DNA from: Chthoniobacteraceae bacterium
GTDB lineage: Bacteria; Verrucomicrobiota; Verrucomicrobiia; Chthoniobacterales; Chthoniobacteraceae
Assembly (NCBI GenBank): GCA_947479475.1
Contig: CANJZW010000020.1
Coordinates: forward strand, 1 to 59,523
Direction of reading: 5' to 3'
DNA length: 59,523 nucleotides
The stretch's first letter is position 1; each line of letters starts with the position of its first letter. Under the pieces are notes generated by a model that was not told where the DNA came from, made no database searches, and was given only the letters and a program-made list of their open reading frames with translations. The translations under genes and the position numbers were made by a program. Shown piece by piece: positions 8,324 to 16,162 of the stretch.

Positions 8324-9274
8324 TTAAGAGTTTGGCGCCATCGAAGCCAGGGCCTTGCCCATGGCTTCCCGGGAGCTGTACCGGGGCTTCCAGCCGAGAT
8401 CTTTGATTTTCTCGTTCCTGATCTTCACCAGCGGAACGTCTCCCTTCCAGCCCCGGTCGCCGCCTGTGTAGCAGAATTCGACGTCTTTCTCAGCCAGACC
8501 CAAGGTTTCCAGCGAAAGGCGGGCGATTTCCGTCACGGTCAAAAAGTCATCGGTGGAAACGTTGAATACTTGGTATCCGCCGGGATCCAAATCCTTGAGA
8601 AGCAGAAGTGCCGCGACAACATCGCTCACGTGGATGTAGGACTTGGTTTGCGTTCCGTTCCCGAGAATGTCGAGTTTGGTGGGGTTCTGTTTGAGACGCC
8701 GCAGAAAGTCGTAGCCGACGCCGTGGGTCTGGTTGGGGCCGACCACGTTGGCGAATCGGAAGGCATAGGCGTTCAACCCAAACATGGCGGCGTAAGCGCT
8801 GAAAATCGCCTCGCCGGCCAGTTTGCTGGCACCGTAGGTCGACACGGGACGCCCGTTCAATGGCTCCTCAGAATACCACTGGTTACCCATCTCGCCGTAG
8901 ACGCCGCTGCCGGAGGCGTACAGCACTCGGGCGACCCCCGCAACACGCGCGGCTTCCGCCACGTTCTGGGTGAGAACGGTGCCTTCGGTAAAATCGATGG
9001 TGGGTTCGCGCACGGCCCGCGCGATGTCCGGGTTGGAGGCAAAGTGGAAAACCGTGTCGATGCCCGCGCTCTGTGCAGTCAGGGAGGGCAGGTCGGAAGC
9101 TTCGCCCTTGATAAACTCCAGCCGGGCGTCCTGCATTCCGGTGCCCAGAAACTCGAGTTTTCCCGAGGAGAGGTTGTCGTAGATCCGGACGGCGGTGGTA
9201 CGCGAATCGTTCAACAAGGAAAGTGTTAGGTGTGAGCCGATAAAGCCGGCCCCGCCCACGATCAGATACTTCAT
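8324..9274 (-). CDS. NAD-dependent sugar-nucleotide epimerase/dehydratase (extended SDR, GalE-like)
   Basis: This 316-residue extended SDR begins MKYLIVGGAGFIGSHL, with the GxxGxxG NAD loop at 7-13. It has YASGSGVYGE with the catalytic Ser, and YGASK with the Tyr/Lys pair. The late segment GGDRGWKGDVP is common in bacterial nucleotide-sugar epimerases. ATG 9274 overlaps the TGA of the upstream glycosyltransferase by four bases (ATGA), which supports this start over an in-frame start further upstream. Its stop is followed in the same frame by the unexplained N-terminal extension of the methyltransferase gene. Substrate not known; a GDP-heptose or UDP-hexose are the obvious options given the operon. 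Confidence 0.85.
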   Translation of the reverse strand: MKYLIVGGAGFIGSHLTLSLLNDSRTTAVRIYDNLSSGKLEFLGTGMQDARLEFIKGEASDLPSLTAQSAGIDTVFHFASNPDIARAVREPTIDFTEGTVLTQNVAEAARVAGVARVLYASGSGVYGEMGNQWYSEEPLNGRPVSTYGASKLAGEAIFSAYAAMFGLNAYAFRFANVVGPNQTHGVGYDFLRRLKQNPTKLDILGNGTQTKSYIHVSDVVAALLLLKDLDPGGYQVFNVSTDDFLTVTEIARLSLETLGLAEKDVEFCYTGGDRGWKGDVPLVKIRNEKIKDLGWKPRYSSREAMGKALASMAPNS

Positions 9275-10236
9275 AATTTTGGATGCTCCTGCAGCCCGAG
9301 GGCGTAGTCCACGATGAACTTGGGACGCTCCCTGACTTCCTCGTAGATTCTGGAAATATATTCGCCGATAATTCCCAGGCAGATGAGTTGAATGCCGCCC
9401 ATGAACAGACAAAGAATCACGATGGTCGGGTTGCCCAGAGGAAAGGGCCTCTGGAGGATCTGGATCACCGCGTATGCGAACGCGAGCAGGAACGCCCCGA
9501 AAGCGCAACAGATCCCCAGCGTGGTGCTCAGCTTTAAAAGGGAGCCGGAAAAACAAACCAAGCCATGCAGGCCGTTTCTAATGTTCGGGATAAAAGCGCT
9601 GTAGTTCGTCGTGCCCGCATGGCGCGCGGGGCGGTCAAACGTGATGATTTTTTGCTTAAACCCGATGAAGGCGATCAAGCCGCGCAAAAAGCCATGACAC
9701 TCCTTTAGCCGGTTTAATTCGCAGACAACTCGCCGGCTCATCAGTCTGAATTCTCCCACGTTGCGGGGGATTTCCACCTCGGCAATCCAGTTGATCACGG
9801 CATAGCCCGCGCCCGCTAATAACCTTCGCACCCAAGTCTCCCCGTGGCGCTCTCTGCGTTGCAGCATGACGACGTCGAAGCCGGCCTGAAACTCCGCCCA
9901 CATTTCAGGAATGAGCTCCGGCGGATCCTGCAAATCCGCATCCATGACAATCACCGCGTCACCACGGGCGTATTGACAACCCGCCAGGATGGCCATGGCC
10001 TGTCCAAATCTGCGGGAGAACTTGATCACCTTCACCCGTGGCGAAAGCTCGGCCTGCTTGCGGAGCATCTCTTCAGTGCCATCGCTGCACGGGTCGATGG
10101 CGAAGATGATTTCAAAATCAGGGGTGACGGATTCCAACACCGGAACGACACGCCTGAAAAACTCAGGCAGATTTTTTTCTTCGTTGTACGCGGGGACAAC
10201 GATGGAAAGGGAGCGGGTGCTCTGGGGAGCCGTCAT
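9271..10236 (-). CDS. polyprenyl-phosphate glycosyltransferase (GT2, DPM1/GtrB type)
   Basis: This 321-residue membrane-bound family 2 glycosyltransferase has LSIVVPAYNEEKN (10-22) at the N-terminus and VMDADLQDPPEL (97-108), with the metal-binding DAD. Two C-terminal transmembrane helices follow, at about 230-255 and 265-290. This layout is that of enzymes that move a sugar from a nucleotide to undecaprenyl phosphate (GtrB, ArnC, dolichol-phosphate mannose synthase). In this operon it may load a heptose or other sugar onto the lipid carrier. The short tail after the second helix, with YISRIYEEVRERP, is also typical of the class. The TylF-type gene ends 2 nt upstream, so the two are likely cotranscribed. 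Confidence 0.85.
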   Translation of the reverse strand: MTAPQSTRSLSIVVPAYNEEKNLPEFFRRVVPVLESVTPDFEIIFAIDPCSDGTEEMLRKQAELSPRVKVIKFSRRFGQAMAILAGCQYARGDAVIVMDADLQDPPELIPEMWAEFQAGFDVVMLQRRERHGETWVRRLLAGAGYAVINWIAEVEIPRNVGEFRLMSRRVVCELNRLKECHGFLRGLIAFIGFKQKIITFDRPARHAGTTNYSAFIPNIRNGLHGLVCFSGSLLKLSTTLGICCAFGAFLLAFAYAVIQILQRPFPLGNPTIVILCLFMGGIQLICLGIIGEYISRIYEEVRERPKFIVDYALGLQEHPKL

Positions 10237-10238
10237 TT

Positions 10239-11039
10239 TTAAAGCCCTAGTTTTATGATTAAAGCCTGCCCCGTTGGAAGGTAGATGGGCTTTTCCCGAA
10301 GGTTGGAAAATGCTTTTTCCGTCGCCTCGCGCGCCCGCACGCAGCTCGGGTTTCCGTAATCGTCAAAAATGATGATTCCGCCGGGAACTAAGCGGGGATA
10401 CACAAACGCCACGCTATCGAGGACGCTTTGGTAGAGGTCGACATCGATATGCGCGAAGGCAAGACGCTGGATATCAAGATTGGCGAAGGTATCTGGAATA
10501 AAGCCGACATGAAGTTTCGCGTTCGCTCCAGTTCCAGTGACCAGATTTCCGACACTTTGCGCCGAAGTTTGGTTGAAATCGCCGGCCTTGTAAGGTTCTC
10601 CCGCAGACGTTGTGGGCATTCCTGCGAAGCTGTCGAAAAGATGAAGGGCACGTTGATCTTTTGCTTCGGCTAAAAGCATTGCCGCCAAAAGGGCCGTGCC
10701 ACCGCGAAAGACGCCAAGCTCCGCGAAGTCGCCCTCCAGATTGCGGGCGTGCGCCATGCAACTGGCCAGAATCCAGCAACGGTCCGGGCTCACCAGGGTA
10801 TAGGGGCGAACCTGTTCATAAATTTCCCGGAAGCCTTTCAGCCCATCCCAGGGACTGAACAGGGGCCTGTATAAATCAACGTCCGGAACTGAAGCGCCCT
10901 CCGATGCAACGCGCGTGCGAAAACGGAAATAGCCCAGCTTGGCGAGCGTCTGTTTCGCAAGGTCCTGCGGGATGTTCAGCTCACGGGGCAGCAGGGATCT
11001 AAGCCAGTGGTAAAAATTCATGGAGGGCTTTTTAATCAA
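10239..11039 (-). CDS. TylF/MycF-family O-methyltransferase
   Basis: This 266-residue protein shows the signatures of TylF (macrocin O-methyltransferase) enzymes: AELGVFRGGT (106-115) for SAM binding, LFDSFAGMP (134-142), the metal-site strand HIDVDLYQS (197-205) and FDDYGN (225-230). Such enzymes O-methylate sugars in a Mg-dependent way. Two starts are possible. TTG 11039 has an AAAGGA ribosome site 8 nt ahead, whereas ATG 11021 has none, so I chose the TTG. A 186-nt gap separates it from hddA upstream. Likely role: methylation of a sugar of the surface glycan, possibly the heptose. Confidence 0.84.
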   Translation of the reverse strand: MIKKPSMNFYHWLRSLLPRELNIPQDLAKQTLAKLGYFRFRTRVASEGASVPDVDLYRPLFSPWDGLKGFREIYEQVRPYTLVSPDRCWILASCMAHARNLEGDFAELGVFRGGTALLAAMLLAEAKDQRALHLFDSFAGMPTTSAGEPYKAGDFNQTSAQSVGNLVTGTGANAKLHVGFIPDTFANLDIQRLAFAHIDVDLYQSVLDSVAFVYPRLVPGGIIIFDDYGNPSCVRAREATEKAFSNLREKPIYLPTGQALIIKLGL

Positions 11040-11225
11040 ATCTTTGATCCTTTGAAAAATAACGGGCCAGTATTCTGGAGCAAATATTTAAGAGACCAAT
11101 TCTATAAACAGAAACATTTGCTTCACTGAAGTTCTTGTGAAACGGACCTGGTCTTTGGACGTGACCTTTGGCGGTCTCGCCGGCTCCGTTCAAAACCAGA
11201 AGCCCTGAATCGCCCCCTCAACCCA

Positions 11226-12254
11226 TCAGCCCCCAAAATCATCAAAGGTTGTCAGGTCACTCGCCACTCGTGATCCCTGGGCCGACGGGAAATAGCTCAC
11301 CCGGGGCATGTCGTGTCCCGCCATAAATTCATCCAGTTCACGGCCGGGATTGGTCGTGTACAGCATCACAAAACCGCCGCCTCCCGCGCCGATGATTTTT
11401 CCGCCCAACACTCCAAAGCGCTTTTTAACCACGTCGTAAAGCTCGTCCACCGAACTGATGCTCACGCCGGGCGCCAGGCGGCGCTTCTGCTGCCAGTGTT
11501 CGTCCGTGAGTCGTGCGAAGGCGTCCAAATCCTTGTCCAAAAATGCTTGTTCAATTCGTCTGCCGATCTCCTTGATCGCCAGCAGCGATTCGATGACGGC
11601 ATTTTTATCCGCTCCGCCGCCTGCCTTTGCGGCCGAGTCTTGCTCCCTCAGAATAGCCGTCGCAGAGCGCTGGACCCCTGTGTAGTAGACGCGGCACTTG
11701 GCCGCCAGTTCGTTCGCGGTCACAAAATCCACGGGGATGGCGCGGGTCTGCACCCTTCCGCCTTTATCGATTTCAAGCACCTGGAAACCTCCCAGCGCCG
11801 CGATGTACTGGTCCTGCTTGCCCACCGGTTCCTTCAGGATGTTCATCTCAATGTGGCACGCCTCTTCGGCAATCGTATGCGCCGACGCCGACTGATTCTT
11901 GTACGCGCGGATGGCCGTCAGAAGCCCCACTAGATACGCCCCCGACGAACCAAGGCCGGCCTTTCCGGGCATGTCCGCAATGCTGGTCAGCTCGATGTTT
12001 TCGTTGAGGCCGTGTAGTTTTAGGGCCTCCCTCGCCAAGGGGTGTTTGATCTCGCTCAGCGAGTCCACCGTCTCGACTTGGCTGTAGCGGATCACGATCT
12101 TCTTGTCGGCCACGGAACGTTTGTTCAAACAAATGAACATGTACTTGTTGATGGCCATCGTGAAAACAAACCCGCCGTGCTGCTCGTAAAAGGACGGTAA
12201 GTCTGTCCCGCCGCCGCCCAGGGTGATTCGAAAGGGTGTCCGCGTGATAATCAT
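11226..12254 (-). CDS. hddA: D-glycero-alpha-D-manno-heptose-7-phosphate kinase (GHMP kinase)
   Basis: This 342-residue GHMP kinase phosphorylates heptose 7-phosphate at C1 with ATP. It starts with RTPFRITLGGGGTDLP (5-20), the HddA/FKP-kinase opening. The ATP loop PGKAGLGSSGAYLV lies at 96-109, and IGAGGGGF forms the third GHMP motif near the C-terminus. HddA, rather than HldE, points to the alpha-anomer GDP route used for S-layer, capsule or O-antigen heptose. Its neighbours supply the isomerase, phosphatase and guanylyltransferase of the same route. The transaldolase gene ends upstream, leaving a gap of 10 nt. Confidence 0.88.
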   Translation of the reverse strand: MIITRTPFRITLGGGGTDLPSFYEQHGGFVFTMAINKYMFICLNKRSVADKKIVIRYSQVETVDSLSEIKHPLAREALKLHGLNENIELTSIADMPGKAGLGSSGAYLVGLLTAIRAYKNQSASAHTIAEEACHIEMNILKEPVGKQDQYIAALGGFQVLEIDKGGRVQTRAIPVDFVTANELAAKCRVYYTGVQRSATAILREQDSAAKAGGGADKNAVIESLLAIKEIGRRIEQAFLDKDLDAFARLTDEHWQQKRRLAPGVSISSVDELYDVVKKRFGVLGGKIIGAGGGGFVMLYTTNPGRELDEFMAGHDMPRVSYFPSAQGSRVASDLTTFDDFGG

Positions 12255-12264
12255 GGCAGGGGGG

Positions 12265-13029
12265 TTAGGCGATCTTGAAGCCGCTCTTCTGGGCGTCGTT
12301 GTAGAACATTTTGACGGTATCCAGGGATAAGTCCTCCAAATCCATGCCGAATTTGGAAGCCTTGGCGAGAAGGTCTGGCGTGATCGTGATGATATGGCAG
12401 CCCATCTTTTCGGCCTGCATCAAGTTGAACACCTCCCGCGGACTCGCCCACAAAAGCTCTGCCTTTGTTTTGGGTCGGATCACTTCGAGGGCCGCCTGCA
12501 TCAGGGGCAAAGGGTCGCGTCCGGTGTCGGCGATCCGGCCCGCAAAAACGGATACGAACGCGGGAACCTCAGGGTCCAGAGCCGCATAAACTTCTTCAAC
12601 TTGCCGCAAAGACAGGATGGCCGTGACGTTCAATTTGATTCCGCCCCGGTGCAGTTCATGGATCAACGCGGCGGCGGATTCGCGCCTCGTGTTTGTCACA
12701 GGAATTTTCACGAACACATTGGAACCCAGCGCGTGGATTTTGTGGGCCTGATAGCGCATTTCCTCAAAATCATCGCTGAACACCTCAAAGGAAACGGGCA
12801 AGTCGGTGACGATTTTGAGCACCTCCTTGGCAAAGGCGATATAGTTGGTGATCCCGGCCTTGGCCATCAGGGAAGGATTTGTCGTGAATCCTTTTGCAAC
12901 GCCTGCCTGATGGGCTTCAGCAATCGAATCAAGATCTGCGCCGTCGGAGAAAATTTTGATTTGAAGGTCCCGGAGTGAGGGAACTTTTTCCTGAACGTCT
13001 TGCATGATCGGGTTCATCGGGAATTGCAC
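12265..13029 (-). CDS. transaldolase-family protein (TalC/FSA-like)
   Basis: This 254-residue TIM-barrel Schiff-base aldolase has the N-terminal Asp segment IFSDGADLDSI (26-36), GFTTNPSLM (47-55) and the Schiff-base Lys in FVKIPVTN (106-113, K108). Its length suits a short transaldolase rather than the long TalA/TalB class. Transaldolases exchange dihydroxyacetone units and make sedoheptulose 7-phosphate, the precursor of all bacterial heptoses. Its place between gmhA and hddA therefore suggests it feeds the operon. The start is unsure: GTG 13029 gives the full frame, and ATG 13017 is four codons in. Neither has a good ribosome site. True activity (transaldolase or F6P aldolase) cannot be told from sequence. 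Confidence 0.83.
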   Translation of the reverse strand: MQFPMNPIMQDVQEKVPSLRDLQIKIFSDGADLDSIAEAHQAGVAKGFTTNPSLMAKAGITNYIAFAKEVLKIVTDLPVSFEVFSDDFEEMRYQAHKIHALGSNVFVKIPVTNTRRESAAALIHELHRGGIKLNVTAILSLRQVEEVYAALDPEVPAFVSVFAGRIADTGRDPLPLMQAALEVIRPKTKAELLWASPREVFNLMQAEKMGCHIITITPDLLAKASKFGMDLEDLSLDTVKMFYNDAQKSGFKIA

Positions 13030-13042
13030 TAGCGGAATTGCG

Positions 13043-13648
13043 TTACGCTCCTGCGGCCACGGACTCCCACTTGGTCGCCACAGCCTTGAGTTCGGGGTGC
13101 GAAACGATCAAGTGCCACACCACGGCGTGGAAGGCCTCCGTGTGAGGCGTAACGTGCGTCGGGTTGACGGTGGGAATGATCACGCAGGCGTCCGCGCACT
13201 GCGCCGTGTAACCCCCATCCCGTCCCACGATACCCACAACTTTGGCCCCCACTGTGACCCCATACTTGAGGGCCTCCACCAGATTGGGACTTACGTTCTG
13301 CTCCAGATTTCCTCCGCCCACGGACAAGATGAACAAAACATCCTTCGCATTGAGGCGGGACCCCGCGAGCCACGCGGCAAAACAACTCGCCCATCCCTCG
13401 TCATTGGTCCGCGCCGTCAGTTCGGAGACATTGTCCGTAGGAGCGTAAGCTTCAATCAGCGTGATTTTACGCAAATCATTGACCATGTGAGACGCGTTCG
13501 CGGCACTCCCGCCGACGCCTAGGGCGAAAACCCGCCCGCCTTCCTCCCGGCACTTTTTCAGCACCCCGACCATTTTCAGGATGGCAGTCTTATCCAAGGC
13601 TCGGACGACCTGAGAACACTCCTCAAGATACTGATCAATAAATTTCAT
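13043..13648 (-). CDS. gmhA: SIS-domain phosphoheptose isomerase-like protein
   Basis: This 201-residue SIS-domain protein is the likely sedoheptulose-7-phosphate isomerase that opens the heptose route. The sugar-phosphate loop is LGVGGSAANASHM (43-55). A second loop lies in LFILSVGGGNLEQNV (105-119), and a His-rich helix near HTEAFHAVVWHLI sits where GmhA keeps a catalytic His. The Glu that acts in the E. coli enzyme, just after the His of the first loop, appears here as Asp (NDL, D58). It may be a GmhA subgroup rather than the classic enzyme. It is the first gene of the operon, with 257 nt to the divergent oxidase gene. Confidence 0.8.
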   Translation of the reverse strand: MKFIDQYLEECSQVVRALDKTAILKMVGVLKKCREEGGRVFALGVGGSAANASHMVNDLRKITLIEAYAPTDNVSELTARTNDEGWASCFAAWLAGSRLNAKDVLFILSVGGGNLEQNVSPNLVEALKYGVTVGAKVVGIVGRDGGYTAQCADACVIIPTVNPTHVTPHTEAFHAVVWHLIVSHPELKAVATKWESVAAGA

Positions 13649-13905
13649 GGTCGGTAGTTATGAATACCTCATCACTCTTTATCTAGCACCCTACCATAGT
13701 CAAAGGTCTTATCCTGTGGCTGGCCTCAAAAAGAACCGAAACGCGGCGGGTTCTTGCCGTTCGGTATTCCTGTGCGCCCAGAGCCTGAGGGTGCGCCCTG
13801 GCTCTTGATCCTTCCTCTGTTGGCATTTCGGTACCATCGACAAGGGCTGAGCGCTTCTTTATTTTGAAGTTCTGAGGCAAATAATTCAGCTCGGGTTCAA
13901 TCTTC

Positions 13906-15111
13906 ATGAACAATCCAGACTTTCTTGTTATCGGCGGCGGCATTATCGGGCTCAGCATCGCCCGGGAACTCAAACGCCGTTTCGCCAGTGCCAGCGTGGT
14001 CGTTCTTGAGAAGGAACGCGCCCTCGGCCTCCACTCCAGCGGGCGCAACAGTGGCGTCTTGCACGCGGGGTTCTACTATACCGCCGACAGCCTCAAGGCG
14101 CGCTTTACGCGCGAAGGCAATCGCAGCCTCACCCGCTTTTGCGAACAACACGGGCTGCCCCTCAACCGGTGTGGTAAACTCGTCGTCGCACGCACCGCCG
14201 CCGACCTTCCCCAACTGGACGAACTTCTGCGCCGGGCCCGGCTCAATGGCGTCCCGATGGAGAACCTCTCCGCCGAAGACGCCCGCAAGATTGAGCCGCG
14301 CGTTAAAACCTTCGAACGCGCCCTGTTCTCTCCCACCACCTCCACGGCCGACCCCCTGCGCGTCCTCGAAGCCATGCGGCTGGAGGCCGAAACCGAGGGA
14401 GTGCGGTTTGTCCTTGGCCAGGGTTTTCAGGCCCGTCCGAATGGAGCCGTTCACACGGACAAAGGCAGCCTCTCTCCCGGTTATATCATCAACGCCGCGG
14501 GGTTGCATGCGGACTCCATCGCCCGCCAATTCGGCTTCTCTGAGCACTACCGAATCGTCCCCTTCAAAGGGCTTTACCTCTACGGTGACGAACCGGCCGG
14601 CTCCTTCCGTACCAACATCTACCCGGTTCCCGACCTCCGCAACCCGTTCTTGGGCGTGCATTTCACACTGACCGTCGACGGCCGCGCCAAGATCGGACCG
14701 ACGGCGATTCCTGCGTTTTGGCGTGAACAATACCAAGGCATGGAAAACTTCGACCTGGCCGACTGTGCCTCCACTCTCGCGCGGGAAATGGGCCTTCTTT
14801 TGTTTGCGGGGTTCGATTTCCGCCGGCTCGCTCTGGAGGAACTGCTCAAATACAACCGCCGCTATCTGGTGCATCTTGCCGGCGCGCTGGCGACCGAGGT
14901 GCGCCCCGCCAACTACACCCGTTGGGGCCGGCCCGGTATTCGCGCGCAGCTCATGGACGTTCGCACGCGAAAGCTGGAGATGGACTTTGTCTTGGAAGGC
15001 GACGACCGCTCCTTTCACGTGCTCAACGCCGTTTCCCCCGGCTGGACGTGCTCCATCCCTTTTGCCGCTCATGTTTGCGACAAGGTGGCCGCGCTGTGGA
15101 ACCCTCGCTGA
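13906..15111 (+). CDS. lhgO: L-2-hydroxyglutarate oxidase
   Basis: This 401-residue FAD-dependent oxidase of the DAO superfamily oxidises L-2-hydroxyglutarate to 2-oxoglutarate, passing electrons to oxygen or the quinone pool. The FAD loop VIGGGIIGLS lies at 8-17. HSSGRNSGVLHAGFYY (43-58) is a strong hallmark of LhgO. YIINAAGLHAD and the late segments RPANYTRWGRPGIRAQL and NAVSPGWTCSIP complete the family pattern. Length is normal. It is transcribed away from the heptose operon and converges on terC. It probably stands alone as metabolite repair or lysine/glutarate metabolism, and no partner gene is adjacent. Confidence 0.92.
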   Translation: MNNPDFLVIGGGIIGLSIARELKRRFASASVVVLEKERALGLHSSGRNSGVLHAGFYYTADSLKARFTREGNRSLTRFCEQHGLPLNRCGKLVVARTAADLPQLDELLRRARLNGVPMENLSAEDARKIEPRVKTFERALFSPTTSTADPLRVLEAMRLEAETEGVRFVLGQGFQARPNGAVHTDKGSLSPGYIINAAGLHADSIARQFGFSEHYRIVPFKGLYLYGDEPAGSFRTNIYPVPDLRNPFLGVHFTLTVDGRAKIGPTAIPAFWREQYQGMENFDLADCASTLAREMGLLLFAGFDFRRLALEELLKYNRRYLVHLAGALATEVRPANYTRWGRPGIRAQLMDVRTRKLEMDFVLEGDDRSFHVLNAVSPGWTCSIPFAAHVCDKVAALWNPR

Positions 15112-15187
15112 CACCGGCCTTCCATGCCGGGCCCGAGAAACCGCGCTTTGGCGCCCCTGAACGGCGACGGGCCGTCCCAAAGAAGCT

Positions 15188-15940
15188 TTATTGCGGAGGC
15201 AACAATTCCGCCTGTGTCTTTTTTTCGTCCTTGGCTGAAGACGAGCGGGTCCGGAGGTTGAGCATTTCAACGGCGAAGGAGAAGGCCATCGCGAAGTAAA
15301 TATAGCCTTTTGGAATGTGCAGGCCAGTCGCTTCGGCCACCAACATCAGCCCGACCATCAGAAGAAATGCCAGCGCCAGCATCTTGACCGAGGGGTGTTT
15401 GTTCACAAAGTCTCCGATGGGTTTTGAGGCAAACAACATCACAACGAGCGCCAGAACAACCGCGGTAATCATGACCCCCACTTCCTGCGCCAGACCCACG
15501 GCCGTGATCACCGAATCGAGTGAAAACACAATGTCGATCACGAGGATCTGACCGATAACCGACGCCAGTTTTGCGCGCCCGCCCGCTGTCGGCTCGTGGC
15601 TCGGCCCTTCCATGGTACCGTGGATCTCGTGCACACTTTTCCAGAGTAAAAACAGTCCGCCCGCCAATAGAACGGCGTCTTTGCCTGAAACGGCGTGTCC
15701 GAGCACTTCGAACATGGGGCGGGTAAGTTTCATCAGCCAGAAAATCGAGCACAACAGGCCGACCCGGGCGAAGAGAGCTAGGCAAAGTCCTATAGACCTG
15801 GCTTTAGCCTGTTCATGTTTTGGAAGTTTTGCCGCCAAAATTGCGATGAAAATGACGTTGTCTATCCCCAGGACAATCTCCAACACAGTCAGTGTCAGAA
15901 GCGAAATCCAAGTCTGCGGATCGGATAGAATAGCCATCAT
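15188..15940 (-). CDS. TerC-family integral membrane protein
   Basis: This 250-residue polytopic inner-membrane protein has the two TerC signatures: LEIVLGIDNVIFIAIL near the N-terminus and DIVFSLDSVITAVG in the second half. Each contains acidic residues inside membrane helices thought to bind a metal ion. About seven hydrophobic helices are visible. TerC/YkoY/Alx proteins are linked to manganese export during metalation of secreted enzymes and to tellurite resistance. The start used is ATG 15940 (MMAILSDPQTW). A GTG at 15994 in frame would add 18 residues without hydrophobic character. Neither has a clear ribosome site. It ends 76 nt from the convergent oxidase gene. Confidence 0.86.
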   Translation of the reverse strand: MMAILSDPQTWISLLTLTVLEIVLGIDNVIFIAILAAKLPKHEQAKARSIGLCLALFARVGLLCSIFWLMKLTRPMFEVLGHAVSGKDAVLLAGGLFLLWKSVHEIHGTMEGPSHEPTAGGRAKLASVIGQILVIDIVFSLDSVITAVGLAQEVGVMITAVVLALVVMLFASKPIGDFVNKHPSVKMLALAFLLMVGLMLVAEATGLHIPKGYIYFAMAFSFAVEMLNLRTRSSSAKDEKKTQAELLPPQ

Positions 15941-16162
15941 TCTGGTAAAATAATCAGAAGCTGCGCCAATTACACAAACTTTCCGCCCGTTCACTCCATA
16001 TTTTGCACGATTGAACCCTAGTCATACACCCGCAAAACTTCTCCGTTTATATTTGCCCTGTTTCTTTGACTGCTGCCGGGTTTACTCATTAGCCACGGTT
16101 TTTAAAAGCGGTGCCATTCCCGTGTCCCTGCCACCCTTTTCCTTATTCTTTGTTTTTGTTGG

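Noticed and set aside
7931-9229. 432-codon plus-strand frame
   Set aside because: Opposite the methyltransferase and epimerase genes; lacks domain features while the other strand has them.
13675-13703. possible promoter for the heptose operon (TTGACT on the minus strand)
   Set aside because: The -35-like box is good but no -10 box fits at 15-18 nt spacing.
13897-15270. 457-codon minus-strand frame
   Set aside because: Antisense to lhgO, which has full FAD and family motifs.
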